Assembly (NCBI RefSeq): GCF_001650715.1
Contig: NZ_LWQT01000038.1
Coordinates: forward strand, 1-64,000
Direction of reading: 5' to 3'
DNA from: Paramagnetospirillum marisnigri
GTDB taxonomy: Bacteria; Pseudomonadota; Alphaproteobacteria; Rhodospirillales; Magnetospirillaceae
DNA: 64,000 nucleotides
The notes under the pieces are model-generated. The model searched no databases. It saw only the letters and a program-made list of their open reading frames with translations, and was not told where the DNA came from. The stretch's first letter is position 1, and each line of letters starts with the position of its first letter. Shown in pieces: positions 36,611 to 44,673 of the stretch. Made by a program: the position numbers and the translations under genes.

Positions 36611-37710
36611 TTCAATGCGTTAGCTGATTTTGCGGTTTTTGATAAAAGCGCACGCTGTTTGCTTTTATCCCGCTTTGGGGCGCTGAACCCCACCGATTTT
36701 CCGTCACCCATGAGCCCGTCGCCCAGGCTGGTTGCAAGCTCTCGGAGATAGCCAGGATTGACCTTGCGATAGATTCGCTTGACCGTCTTTTCGTCGGTGC
36801 TGGTGAAATCGGCGATGGCGTCGACCGTCCATCCGTCCATGGCCAGCCAGCTGATGACGCTATGCTTCAGGATGTGGGGGGAGGCTTCGGGGATATCCGC
36901 TGCCTTCGCGGCCCGTCTGAACCCGGTGGAGATGGATGCGATTCCGCTTGATCCATGCTCGACCACGAACGGCGTCACCGCGATTCCGTGGGCCTCGCGC
37001 AATGCGTCGATCACCCTGCTATCGACCGGGCAGACGCCACGGCGCTTTTTGTTCTCGCCTCGGGTCGGGTCGCGGAAATCCAGCACGCCGGATTCCCACA
37101 GCACCCGATCCCAGGTCAGTCCCAGGATGGACCCTGTCCGCTGTCCTGTTGTCATGGCAATGAGCAGAAACAGGCGGATGTGATAGGCGTGCGCCCTCTC
37201 CATCAGTCGCTTGGCCTGATCGCGGGTCAGGAACCATTCGCGCGGCGGGCGAGGGGCGGGAAGGGGAAAGTCACAGATGCGCAGCTTTTCCGGGATGGCG
37301 GCGCGAAGCTCCTCCATCTCCCGGCGGGCGCTGCTGTGGGGACGGGTCTCGACATACTGGCGCAGCAGGCCGTCCGAGATCTGATCAGGGCGATAGTCTC
37401 CGAAGAAGGCTATGAGCGGTTTGTGAAACGAGGTGATGCGCGGTTCCACCCGGCGGCCATTCGGGCCGTCCACCATGAAGTCCTTGGCGCGCTCGGTCAG
37501 GTACCACGCAACGGTGGGGGATGGTGGGGGGGCGTTCCGCGCTATCTTGAAATCGGCAAGCACAAGCCGAGCTTCCGCCTCGTCTTCTGTGCCCGTGCTG
37601 AGAATTTGGCTTCGGCGGCTCCCTGGCTCGGTCCAGCGGATATACCATGCGCGCCGCCCTGAGACCCTGACAAGGTGGGGATTGGCGTCGGAATTTGGTT
37701 TGCGGGGCAT
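36592..37710 (-). CDS. int: Phage tyrosine-recombinase integrase
   Basis: The 372-residue protein has an N-terminal arm-binding/core-binding region and a catalytic domain with Arg191 in TTGQRTGSILGL, the box II HILKHS (His279, Lys282, His283; Lys stands where Arg is usual in HxLRH) and the nucleophile Tyr314 in KRIYRKVNPGYL. It integrates and, with Xis, excises the prophage. The ATG at 37710 was taken over 37782 as the likely start. Its last codons lie in the tRNA-Val gene. The 5' part overlaps the excisionase-like gene out of frame. Confidence 0.88.
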   Translation of the reverse strand: MPRKPNSDANPHLVRVSGRRAWYIRWTEPGSRRSQILSTGTEDEAEARLVLADFKIARNAPPPSPTVAWYLTERAKDFMVDGPNGRRVEPRITSFHKPLIAFFGDYRPDQISDGLLRQYVETRPHSSARREMEELRAAIPEKLRICDFPLPAPRPPREWFLTRDQAKRLMERAHAYHIRLFLLIAMTTGQRTGSILGLTWDRVLWESGVLDFRDPTRGENKKRRGVCPVDSRVIDALREAHGIAVTPFVVEHGSSGIASISTGFRRAAKAADIPEASPHILKHSVISWLAMDGWTVDAIADFTSTDEKTVKRIYRKVNPGYLRELATSLGDGLMGDGKSVGFSAPKRDKSKQRALLSKTAKSANALKMLGGR

Positions 37711-37898
37711 TCGTAGCGGGCCTCCCATTCCTCGGCATGGCGGGGGAGGATGCGAATCGAGCATCCCGGCCGCCGCACGCATCCAAGCTCCTTGCTGGCG
37801 ATCATGTCGTAAACGGAGCTGGTTGAAAACCCGTAGGTCTCGGCAAAATCCGAGACAGTCATTGCCTTCCTGCGGGGGAAGTCTGTCAGATCATCCAT
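37542..37898 (-). CDS. Excisionase/AlpA-like helix-turn-helix protein
   Basis: A 118-residue protein with a MerR/AlpA-type winged-helix core: MTVSDFAETYGFSTSSVYDM (about 13-32) and LGCVRRPGCSIRILPRHAEE. Such small proteins direct excision or control int. About 45 C-terminal residues extend beyond the domain and overlap the integrase start by 169 bases in another frame. It is placed between the Cys-rich small gene and int, the expected Xis position. Confidence 0.7.
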   Translation of the reverse strand: MDDLTDFPRRKAMTVSDFAETYGFSTSSVYDMIASKELGCVRRPGCSIRILPRHAEEWEARYECPANQIPTPIPTLSGSQGGAHGISAGPSQGAAEAKFSARAQKTRRKLGLCLPISR

Positions 37899-37900
37899 TG

Positions 37901-38098
37901 TTATTCCCCATCTCCATCGTCCAGTTTGTCCTCGGATGGAAATGCTGACTTCGCCTCAACATAATCGTCGCATTTCCCCGCTATCGCGGGGCCGAAGACG
38001 CTCCAGCGGCTATGGATGGTTGGTGTCGTTACAAACTTTGTCCGCCGACAAGTGGGGGCGAGAGGGCACGCATCCCGGAAGCACATGGTGATGGTCAT
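37901..38098 (-). CDS. Cys-containing small phage protein
   Basis: The 65-residue product has MCFRDACPLAPTCRRTKF and later SRWSVFGPAIAGKCDDYVEA. The C-x-x-x-x-CPLAPTC arrangement with an aromatic and a further Cys recurs in small unnamed phage proteins and may hold a metal. The ATG at 38098 overlaps the methyltransferase stop (ATGA). Longer in-frame reading upstream is inside that gene and was rejected. Function unknown. Confidence 0.7.
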   Translation of the reverse strand: MTITMCFRDACPLAPTCRRTKFVTTPTIHSRWSVFGPAIAGKCDDYVEAKSAFPSEDKLDDGDGE

Positions 38099-39762
38099 TC
38101 GGCCGCCTCCCGCTGCACAGCCATCTCCGGCACGTTGGCGCCGACCAGGGCGGCGGCCATGGGTGGGCAGACGCTGTTTCCGGCCATGCGGACCTGGGCG
38201 CGCTTGGAGAGCGGCTTGCCGTTGTGCTCCAAGTCGATGATGTAACTTTCCGGGAAGCCCTGGGCGCTGAACAGCTCGCGCGGGGTCAGCATGCGCATGC
38301 CGATGTCGGACAGGATGAAGGGTTCCCCCTCCACCATGACGGTGACCAGACCGAAGCGCGGCAGCGCCGTGACAGTGTGCAGAGGCTCGCCACACTCCTG
38401 GCCGTGTTCGGCGGCACCGTAATATTTGGTCAGGAAGGCCGAGACCAGACCGGCATGCTGGCCGGTGGCGGTCACGGTCTTGATCGGGTCGGACAAATTG
38501 CCATTCCCTCCATCGGTTGCTGAGCTGTAAAAGTGGGTCAAGTGGGCCGCGACGACGGAATGATGGTCGGCGGTGGTGACCGTGCCGATGGGCTTCTCAA
38601 CGCCATGTCCGACCACGCCGCCATAGTGTTTGGCGAGGAAGGCCGCGACGAGGGCATGCTTGCCACCACCGGCCACGACCGTCCCCAGCGGCTTCTCGAT
38701 ATCCAGAGCCCGTGGCGCTTGGCCGTCCCGCTCTCCGTAGCCGGTTTGGACGAGACTGGCGGCCACCAGGATCTGATCGGCCTTGGCGGTGATAGTTCCC
38801 ATGGGCTTGTCGGCCGGGCGCGGCGGAGACTGGGCGGCACGGCCACCGCATCCGGTCAGCACCGGGGACACCAGGAGATGCTCGGCCTTGGTGCAGACGG
38901 TGGACAGCGGATCATTCATGTCCCGAACCTTGCCGGAATCACCGTGTCCGGTATGGCCGATACGCACGATGAACGGCTTGGCCGCGTTGACGACGTAGCG
39001 CATGGTGCCGGTGGCCACCCTCCGGCAAGTAGCATCAGCCAGTGGCCGCGCCCGGTCAAAGATGGACGGGCACGGCAGCGACCAGTCGATGATCTCGGCG
39101 GCGGTGCGATAGGGTAACGGCCGCCCAGGCCCATGGGTCGGTTCCGGCCAGATGATGCGCTCGCCGTCGCATCGGGCGATCAGGAACAGCCGCTTGCGGA
39201 TGGTCGGCGCCCCGAAGTCACAGGCGCGCAGCTCGCGCCACTCGACGCGATAGCCCAGTCGCTTCACCTCCCCCACCCACTTGGCGAAGGTCTCGCCGCG
39301 GCGGTCCAGGCATGGCGTCCCGTCATCCAGCAGCGGCCCCCATGTTCTGAATTCCTCGACGTTCTCGAGGAAGATCACCCGTGGCCGGATGTGACGGGGC
39401 AGCTTGGCGTATCCCACCACCACCCAGGCAAGGTCGCGGATGTTCTTCTCGCGCGGCTTTCCGCCCTTGGCCTTGCTGAAATGCTTGCAGTCGGGCGAAA
39501 ACCAAGCCGCGCCTATGGGGCGGCCTGCGGCGACGTCATGGGGATTGGCCTGCCATATGTTCTGGCACCAGTGGTTGGTGTCGGGGTGGTTGACCATGTG
39601 CATCGCCACGGCCTCGGGGTCGTGGTTCAGCGCCTCCTGGGGAGAATAGCCCAGGGCTTCGCGGATGCCCTCGCACGATCCTCCGCCGCCTGCGAATCCG
39701 ACCACGATGATCTCGCCCTGGCGAGATTTAGAAGGGGTGGCATCGGGAAACATGAAGGTCAT
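38095..39762 (-). CDS. Phage DNA (cytosine-5) methyltransferase with repeat-built middle
   Basis: The 555-residue enzyme has motif I GFAGGGGS (22-29), a catalytic SPDC motif (Cys92, in AAWFSPDCKHFS), the ENV motif (133-135), the FGAPTIRKRLFLIA motif VIII-like region and C-terminal motifs IX/X (RELFSAQGFPESY, QVRMAGNSVCPPMA). Between them, from residue 284 to 480, the pattern [DKE]P[LMI]xTVT...HxLV...Y occurs six times at 33-38 residue spacing. The ATG at 39762, with GAGAG upstream, is preferred to a TTG at 39777. It likely protects phage DNA from host nucleases. Target sequence unknown. Confidence 0.88.
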   Translation of the reverse strand: MTFMFPDATPSKSRQGEIIVVGFAGGGGSCEGIREALGYSPQEALNHDPEAVAMHMVNHPDTNHWCQNIWQANPHDVAAGRPIGAAWFSPDCKHFSKAKGGKPREKNIRDLAWVVVGYAKLPRHIRPRVIFLENVEEFRTWGPLLDDGTPCLDRRGETFAKWVGEVKRLGYRVEWRELRACDFGAPTIRKRLFLIARCDGERIIWPEPTHGPGRPLPYRTAAEIIDWSLPCPSIFDRARPLADATCRRVATGTMRYVVNAAKPFIVRIGHTGHGDSGKVRDMNDPLSTVCTKAEHLLVSPVLTGCGGRAAQSPPRPADKPMGTITAKADQILVAASLVQTGYGERDGQAPRALDIEKPLGTVVAGGGKHALVAAFLAKHYGGVVGHGVEKPIGTVTTADHHSVVAAHLTHFYSSATDGGNGNLSDPIKTVTATGQHAGLVSAFLTKYYGAAEHGQECGEPLHTVTALPRFGLVTVMVEGEPFILSDIGMRMLTPRELFSAQGFPESYIIDLEHNGKPLSKRAQVRMAGNSVCPPMAAALVGANVPEMAVQREAAE

Positions 39763-39786
39763 GGCATGGTCTCTCAAATCGAGGTG

Positions 39787-40122
39787 TCACTGAGCCGGAT
39801 CGGTGCCGTCAGTCGGGGCGATAGGCAGCGGATCGAACCGCGCCGACCCGTCACCCAGCCGCTGCTCGAACATCGCCAAAGGCCGCACCCATACCCGGCC
39901 CTCGGCGTTGTCGTAGACGGCCATGACCTCGCCCGTTTCGGAGTGGGTTGCCTTGCTGATGAGCCGGTACAGGTTGCCTTTGTAGTGACGGTGGGTGGGC
40001 TGCCAGCCGTCATCACGACGATAGATCGCTGTTTCGGCCTCCTCGCTGTCGTGGAGCCCTTCCATCCACAGCACCTCGCCGTCGGCGCGCTCCAGGTGGA
40101 TCACTTCAGGCCATTCGCTCAT
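39787..40122 (-). CDS. DUF1653-family protein
   Basis: The 111-residue protein contains HRHYKGNLYRLISKATHSET, AVYDNAEGRVWVRPLAMFEQ, the pattern of DUF1653, a small beta-barrel-like domain common in phage and bacterial genomes with no assigned role. The N-terminal 40 residues are acidic. It lies between the methyltransferase and an unrecognised phage gene on the leftward arm. Confidence 0.8.
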   Translation of the reverse strand: MSEWPEVIHLERADGEVLWMEGLHDSEEAETAIYRRDDGWQPTHRHYKGNLYRLISKATHSETGEVMAVYDNAEGRVWVRPLAMFEQRLGDGSARFDPLPIAPTDGTDPAQ

Positions 40123-40171
40123 AGACGGCTCCTCTCATGGTTACGTTTCGGCGCTGACTGGCCGAGGTCAT

Positions 40172-40714
40172 TCACAGGCCGATGAACGGGCTTTCAAGCC
40201 CGTCGCGGCACAGGAGTTGCCAGCGGAAATCGGCCCAGATGGTCTTCCAGAACCATTCGCATTCTGGCGTGTAGCGCGTTCGGAATGCCTCGTACCATTC
40301 GCTTCCCAGCGCCTGCATGAGGTCCGCGTCATCACAAATCTGCGTGGCGAAGTAGTCCGAACTTGTCGTGTGGTCGATGGCATCTAGGGCGCTTATGGCA
40401 TCTCGTGCGACATCCTTGCTGATGCCGCGCTCCCTGCGTGCTCTCTTGATCCAGCCCCGGATGTTGGCGACGGTGCCGTCGAAGTCGAACTCCCTAGCCG
40501 CCGTGCCACGGGTTTTGGTCATGAAGTAATCAAAATCCAGGGTGGCGATGAATTCACCTAAGGGCTGGCTTCGATGCTGCGGCGGCCAAATATGATTGAA
40601 CGCCCCATAGCTGCTTTGGATCGCCACGAGGCCGGTGTGGTCATCCAGGGCAATCAGAGCCCATTCGTGCCCGGACCTTACTCGGTGCAGTTCGGCGGAA
40701 GAGATGACGCCCAT
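40172..40714 (-). CDS. Phage protein of unknown function
   Basis: A 180-residue soluble protein with ALIALDDHTGLVAIQSSYGA near the N-terminus and an aromatic-rich end (ECEWFWKTIWADFRWQLLCR). It has no signal peptide or membrane span. I recognise it only as resembling unnamed proteins in phage early regions with the same YG(A/T)-x-W context. It sits between the DUF1653 and ASCH genes on the minus strand. Confidence 0.6.
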   Translation of the reverse strand: MGVISSAELHRVRSGHEWALIALDDHTGLVAIQSSYGAFNHIWPPQHRSQPLGEFIATLDFDYFMTKTRGTAAREFDFDGTVANIRGWIKRARRERGISKDVARDAISALDAIDHTTSSDYFATQICDDADLMQALGSEWYEAFRTRYTPECEWFWKTIWADFRWQLLCRDGLESPFIGL

Positions 40715-40780
40715 ATTTCCCTCACAGACGCCCCGTCAGATCGGGGCAAATTGCACAACTTTTAATCATTCGAACCGAGG

Positions 40781-41278
40781 TCACAAAGGGCCGTTCTGCG
40801 ACCATTCCCACCAGCCTTGCTTGCCTTTGGCGGGCACCGGCTCGGGCAGGCGCTGCACGTCCTTGAGCAGCCAGCACCAGCGGCCGACCGAATAATCTCC
40901 GAATGGATCGACATCGAGGCTCGACGAGAACGGCGAGCCCTTGAGCGTGGCATTGAGGTCGAACAGCGCGATGGTTCCGCCCGCTTCGTCCTCGACCAGG
41001 CTGGCGACCTTGTAAGCACCGGCCAGCACCGCCGTGCAGACCACGGCGCCGTGGGGGAGAGTGTGGTTCCAGGCAGATTTCCCCAGTGCGTCGGAGATCA
41101 TCTCGGCGGATTCCACGTCAAGTTCGAGGTCGTCAAGACAGCATTTCCGCACCGCCGCGTGGATGGCGATCCGCTGGCCGATCAGCTTGGACGGCGGAGG
41201 GAAGCTTCTCGTCTCGAACTTCTTCGCGCCGATGGCGATCAGCGAGGCCCAGGGCTGGTGGAGAGTGATGGCGCGCAT
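40781..41278 (-). CDS. ASCH-domain protein
   Basis: The 165-residue protein begins MRAITLHQPWASLIAIGAKK followed by FETRSFPPP, the ASCH N-terminal motif, and keeps a PUA-like barrel. ASCH domains bind RNA; some act on modified nucleosides. It lies two bases from the RecT-type gene on the leftward arm. Its phage role is unknown. Confidence 0.82.
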   Translation of the reverse strand: MRAITLHQPWASLIAIGAKKFETRSFPPPSKLIGQRIAIHAAVRKCCLDDLELDVESAEMISDALGKSAWNHTLPHGAVVCTAVLAGAYKVASLVEDEAGGTIALFDLNATLKGSPFSSSLDVDPFGDYSVGRWCWLLKDVQRLPEPVPAKGKQGWWEWSQNGPL

Positions 41279-41280
41279 GA

Positions 41281-42450
41281 TCAGGCCCCGGCACTCAGCA
41301 ACTCGGCGCTCTTGGCGTCAATGATCTCCATCAGCCGCGCATAGGCTTTCGGTACCGCGCCCTCGGACTCGGCCATAGCGGCGAAATTGGCCTCCTGCCA
41401 GCAATTGAAAGCTTCCACGGTCTTGGCCTGCTTCAGCCGCTCGGCAAGCGCTCCGAGGAAGGCGGCATGATCTGGAAGGCCATTGCCCTTGACCGGGATA
41501 GTCAGGGCGACAGGGGCGGGTTCATCCACCACCGGAGGGGCCAGCCGGGCAAAAGCATCCTCCCCGGCCGTCCGGATGGCTTCGGCGGCATCATTAGCCC
41601 CCTCGGCCGTCATGCGGTCGAAATAGGGGCTCACGCCGTCCCACAAGTCATCAGCTCCTTCGCGGGACTGGACAATGCCGAAAGCCGAGATGGCCGCCTG
41701 GGCGAAGTCATGCGGGCTGTCGAACTCGCGGACCTCGCCATCGGTATCGATGAACTGGTACGGATCGACCGCCTCGGGCTGGGGCTCGGCATCGACCACC
41801 TGGGCATCCTGGGCAAAGTGGGCACGGGTCGGGCGCGGCGGAGTGATGTCGCGAGCCCGGTCAGGGCCTTGATGCATCGGCTCCGACGCCTCGTCGTCGG
41901 CCAACATCCCGAGCAACACCTCGGGCATGTAGACGCGGGACCAAGCGCGGGTGCTGAAATAGATCAACTGCTGATCGGGCTGCTGCTTCCACAGCGGGGA
42001 GTTCCGCGTGGTGATCGTGGCCGCCTGGATCGGCAGCACCTTGGGGTTGGGGTCGCCCTTGATCTTTCCGGTCACCGTGCAGACCCGATTTGGCCAAGAC
42101 CCGGACAGGTCATAGTGCAACCGCCCCTCCATCTTATTGGAGTTGTTGACCATGGCCGAGATGGCCTTGGCGCCGTAGGCCAGGACGTCGTTGACCACAT
42201 AGGTGTCGGAGGCCAGGAGGAACGGGTTGAAGCCGTTCTGGTAGGCCACCATGGCGACGGACAGGCACATTCCAGGCGACTGGCGGAGGTGCTTCGGGAT
42301 GGCGACGCCGGACGCCGCCATCAGATTGGCTACCTCCATCAGGCCGGAAAAGTCGGCCGGAGCGAAGGTCAGTGCCCCACCGCCGCCGGGCTGCATGGTG
42401 GCGACGAGATTACCCTTGTCGAACGGGCGGGAAACGGCGTTGCTGCTCAT
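41281..42450 (-). CDS. RecT-family single-strand annealing protein
   Basis: The 389-residue protein has the RecT-type region in its first half: NGFNPFLLASDTYVVNDVLA, SPLWKQQPDQQLIYFSTRAW and SRVYMPEVLLGMLADDE. The second half is acidic and low in conserved motifs. RecT proteins anneal complementary single strands during phage recombination, usually with an exonuclease; none is obvious next to it. The neighbouring coiled-coil gene often accompanies RecT in such phages. Confidence 0.8.
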   Translation of the reverse strand: MSSNAVSRPFDKGNLVATMQPGGGGALTFAPADFSGLMEVANLMAASGVAIPKHLRQSPGMCLSVAMVAYQNGFNPFLLASDTYVVNDVLAYGAKAISAMVNNSNKMEGRLHYDLSGSWPNRVCTVTGKIKGDPNPKVLPIQAATITTRNSPLWKQQPDQQLIYFSTRAWSRVYMPEVLLGMLADDEASEPMHQGPDRARDITPPRPTRAHFAQDAQVVDAEPQPEAVDPYQFIDTDGEVREFDSPHDFAQAAISAFGIVQSREGADDLWDGVSPYFDRMTAEGANDAAEAIRTAGEDAFARLAPPVVDEPAPVALTIPVKGNGLPDHAAFLGALAERLKQAKTVEAFNCWQEANFAAMAESEGAVPKAYARLMEIIDAKSAELLSAGA

Positions 42451-42461
42451 GTCGATGGCTC

Positions 42462-43238
42462 CTAGCGAACGGTGGCCGAGGTGGCCTGGAAGATGTTGAC
42501 GCCACGCAGCTCGCGGACACCGGACTTGATGGCGGCACGAACGGCCTTCTCCAGCCCATCGAGGGGCAGATAGGGGCGCAAGGCCTCCAGGTCGATTTCG
42601 GCCCGGTTCAGGCCATCAAATTCCCAGGTCGTGCGGAGCGACGAGACCGCGCCGTAATCGCCACGGGTTCTGGACAGGTCGGCGGCCTTGGCCGAAGCCT
42701 CTTTCTCAGCCCTGGCCGCGTCTGCGGCCTGCTGCTGGGCGGCGGCCTCTGACGCCAGGGCGTCGGTCAGGTCGGTTTCCGAGCGCAGGGCCTCGGCAGC
42801 CGCGCGGGCTTCAGCAGCCTTGCGCTCGGCCGCCTCTCGGGCGATCCGGGCCTCCTCATCACGCCGCCGACGCTCGGCCGCCTCCTTCTCCCGGAGGAAG
42901 GTGGTCAGGTTCCGCTCAACGGCCTTCTTGGCCAGATCCAGCGGATCGGTGATGGACTTGAAAAATCCATCAACGGCGCGCCCGGACTCGAGGAACGGTT
43001 CCTTGGCGGCAACCCGGCGACCATCGGCGGCCTTGATGCAGGCGGTCATTTGCTTGATGTGGTCGCCCACCTTTCCGGCGATCTCGTCGGTGGTGATGGG
43101 GGGGATGCGGTCGCAGGCGGCGATCAGGGCGTCGCGTCGATCCAAAACGTCGGCGTTTTCCTCGGCCAGGCGTCCGCGAAGGATATCGATGTCGGACGGG
43201 GGCTGATTATGGCCGATATCGGCGGTCATATGGTTCAT
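42462..43238 (-). CDS. Coiled-coil phage protein next to RecT
   Basis: The 258-residue product has a long Ala/Glu/Arg coiled coil (about 100-195, AERRRRDEEARIAREAAERK) and a C-terminal motif AIKSGVRELRGVNIF. Similar proteins accompany RecT/ERF genes in alphaproteobacterial phages, and a recombination role is plausible. The ATG at 43238 follows a GAGCCGAC region and was chosen over an upstream start at 43328 that lies in the next gene. Function not proven. Confidence 0.7.
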   Translation of the reverse strand: MNHMTADIGHNQPPSDIDILRGRLAEENADVLDRRDALIAACDRIPPITTDEIAGKVGDHIKQMTACIKAADGRRVAAKEPFLESGRAVDGFFKSITDPLDLAKKAVERNLTTFLREKEAAERRRRDEEARIAREAAERKAAEARAAAEALRSETDLTDALASEAAAQQQAADAARAEKEASAKAADLSRTRGDYGAVSSLRTTWEFDGLNRAEIDLEALRPYLPLDGLEKAVRAAIKSGVRELRGVNIFQATSATVR

Positions 43239-43248
43239 TGTCGGCTCC

Positions 43249-43587
43249 TCAGAAAAGCGTCGGGGTCGTGAGCGGGCTGATCGCCCGGCGGGGGTTGGCG
43301 GCGGGGTCGTTGGGCGCGTGTTCGGCACACCATTCCGCCTCGGCGGTCAGATAGTCGAATTCGGCCTTGGTGATTTCCTGGCCGCAGACGCGGGGCCAGA
43401 TGACGTTGGGATCGCACGGGCTGCCGCCGATCTCGGCCTGCAGCAACGGAGAGCGGTCCAGCGTCTCGCCGGTCACCGGATCGGTGGCGATGCTGCGCCA
43501 TATGCGCGCCGGGATGCGCGGCCCACCCCTGACGTGACGGGTGAAGTAGTACCCCTCCTCGGGGATGTCGATGCGGGGGGTAGCCAT
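43249..43587 (-). CDS. Small phage protein, unknown
   Basis: This 112-residue protein starts MATPRIDIPEEGYYFTRHVR and has RIPARIWRSIATDPVTGETL, a pattern I have seen only in unnamed phage proteins. Its ATG overlaps the stop of the small membrane-protein gene (TGATG). The longer reading from 43803 runs through neighbouring genes and was rejected. Confidence 0.7.
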   Translation of the reverse strand: MATPRIDIPEEGYYFTRHVRGGPRIPARIWRSIATDPVTGETLDRSPLLQAEIGGSPCDPNVIWPRVCGQEITKAEFDYLTAEAEWCAEHAPNDPAANPRRAISPLTTPTLF

Positions 43588-43760
43588 CACCACACCACCG
43601 CCGTCGAGAAGATCAGGGATGCCCCGAGCAGGAACCGCGAGAGCGCCTTGAGGGTCGGCGAGAAGATGGCCCATGCCTCGATGGCGCAGGCGCCGACATA
43701 GGTCAGACCGGCGGCAGCCATCACGGCGGGAATGATCCAGCGCAGCGGCGGGCGGGCCAT
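43587..43760 (-). CDS. 57-residue phage membrane protein
   Basis: A short frame starting MARPPLRWIIPAVMAAAGLT with two hydrophobic stretches (IIPAVMAAAGLTYVGA and FLLGASLIFSTAVVW). Both its start and its stop overlap neighbouring genes as TGATG. This tight coupling on each side supports it as real despite its size. Possible roles include a small inner-membrane protein of the early arm; nothing more can be said. Confidence 0.6.
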   Translation of the reverse strand: MARPPLRWIIPAVMAAAGLTYVGACAIEAWAIFSPTLKALSRFLLGASLIFSTAVVW

Positions 43761-43972
43761 CACCGGTCCCCCGCGTCAAGCATCTGATCCCGCTGGCGTT
43801 CAAGATGCTCGATGGTCTCGGCGGTGACCGAGGTCACGCGGTCGGCGAATTCGTCGGCCTCGCTCCCGACCAGCCCATGATCGACGGCGTCGGTCAGGGC
43901 GTTGTCGTGGACGGTGCGGAGGAACGGCCCCAGGAAGGCGGACATCACGGGGTGAACGTGCGAATTGTTCAT
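43760..43972 (-). CDS. Small acidic phage protein
   Basis: The 70-residue product, starting MNNSHVHPVMSAFLGPFLRT, is helical and acidic, ending EHLERQRDQMLDAGDR. The start overlaps the stop of the 45-residue gene (ATGA), and the stop overlaps the next start (TGATG). The longer frame from 44164 was rejected because it runs antisense-like through coupled genes. Function unknown. Confidence 0.65.
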   Translation of the reverse strand: MNNSHVHPVMSAFLGPFLRTVHDNALTDAVDHGLVGSEADEFADRVTSVTAETIEHLERQRDQMLDAGDR

Positions 43973-44106
43973 GGCGCGCTCCAGGTCACGAGGACGAACC
44001 GCGCGACACTGCGCTGGCTGTCGGTGCTGCGGGGGGAGGCGAGGATGGCGCGGGCCTCGGCAACACGTTCCTCGACCCATCTGTTCATGGCGGGGGACAA
44101 GATCAT
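43969..44106 (-). CDS. 45-residue phage protein
   Basis: A short frame reading MILSPAMNRWVEERVAEARA and ending VLVTWSAP. It is coupled by ATGA overlaps to the Rmf-like gene upstream and the 70-residue gene downstream. It is amphipathic and helical. Its reality rests on the overlaps and the GC-biased third codon positions. Confidence 0.55.
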   Translation of the reverse strand: MILSPAMNRWVEERVAEARAILASPRSTDSQRSVARFVLVTWSAP

Positions 44107-44291
44107 GGCTGGGCTTCCTGCTGGGCGTCAGGACCGGGATAGGTGGTGACGCAGGGCTTGGCATCCATCCGCCAGCCGCGCGACCAATCGTTCGCGGCGC
44201 GGGTTCCGAAGGGGTGTGGGCAGGCTTCGGAGCTATGGCCGCACCGGGCCGCCTCGATGCCGTCCTTCCACTCGTCGCTGACCATGGACAT
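44103..44291 (-). CDS. Rmf/CrpP-like small protein
   Basis: The 62-residue protein has the Rmf/CrpP-type pattern: DEWKDGIEAARCGHSSEACP, then RAANDWSRGWRM. Conserved marks are W..G...A..G......CP...W..GW. Ribosome modulation factor dimerises stationary-phase ribosomes; CrpP-like plasmid and phage members have been reported but are poorly understood. It is the second gene of the leftward early operon and overlaps the next start (ATGA). The fold call is by pattern only. Confidence 0.65.
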   Translation of the reverse strand: MSMVSDEWKDGIEAARCGHSSEACPHPFGTRAANDWSRGWRMDAKPCVTTYPGPDAQQEAQP

Positions 44292-44294
44292 GGC

Positions 44295-44459
44295 TCAGCC
44301 CTCCCCCCGCGCGCTCTTGGCCGCCTTGCGGGACCAGATCAGAAATCCGGCCATTTTCCCGCCGGGAAAGCGGATGAGGTCGTGCGCCATCATTTCTTCA
44401 GGCGTCATGCCGTGTTCGGCGCAATACGCCAAATAGCGCGGTTGGTATTTCTCGATCAT
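44295..44459 (-). CDS. Small first gene of the leftward phage operon
   Basis: A 54-residue protein starting MIEKYQPRYLAYCAEHGMTP and ending FLIWSRKAAKSARGEG. GGGGAGAAGACG precedes the ATG at 44459, the best ribosome site near this end. A longer reading from 44600 would start within the promoter. It is the first gene after the leftward promoter at 44572-44600. No family is recognised. Confidence 0.7.
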   Translation of the reverse strand: MIEKYQPRYLAYCAEHGMTPEEMMAHDLIRFPGGKMAGFLIWSRKAAKSARGEG

Positions 44460-44571
44460 CGTCTTCTCCCCTTCTCTCTCCCCCGAAAGGTGGGGCCGGG
44501 TTGGACGCCGGCCCCGAGTCGCGGGGAGGAAACGCCCGTCTGAGACGGGATCAGCGGTGGCTGATGGGGAG

Positions 44572-44600
44572 ACAATATGAAACGTATCGCTTCGTGTCAA
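44572..44600 (-). promoter_or_regulatory. Leftward phage early promoter (PL-like)
   Basis: Read on the minus strand, TTGACA (44600-44595) and TATTGT (44577-44572) are 17 bases apart. Both boxes are covered by the 17-bp palindromes described for this site, so a repressor bound there would block polymerase. Confidence 0.8.
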
Positions 44601-44614
44601 TATTTTTTGTATCG
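44573..44614. promoter_or_regulatory. Repressor operator pair at the leftward promoter
   Basis: Two 17-bp sites, CAATAT-N5-GTATCG at 44573-44589 and 44598-44614, have centres 25 bp apart and overlap the -10 and -35 boxes. The consensus with the pair at 47632-47673 is an imperfect palindrome YRATAY-N5-RTATYG. The presumed ligand is the CI-like repressor. Confidence 0.75.
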
Positions 44615-44673
44615 CGCATATCGCAGTTCGGCGTGAGACAATCTACCATCAAAAGGAGATGTTGGGGGCCATC

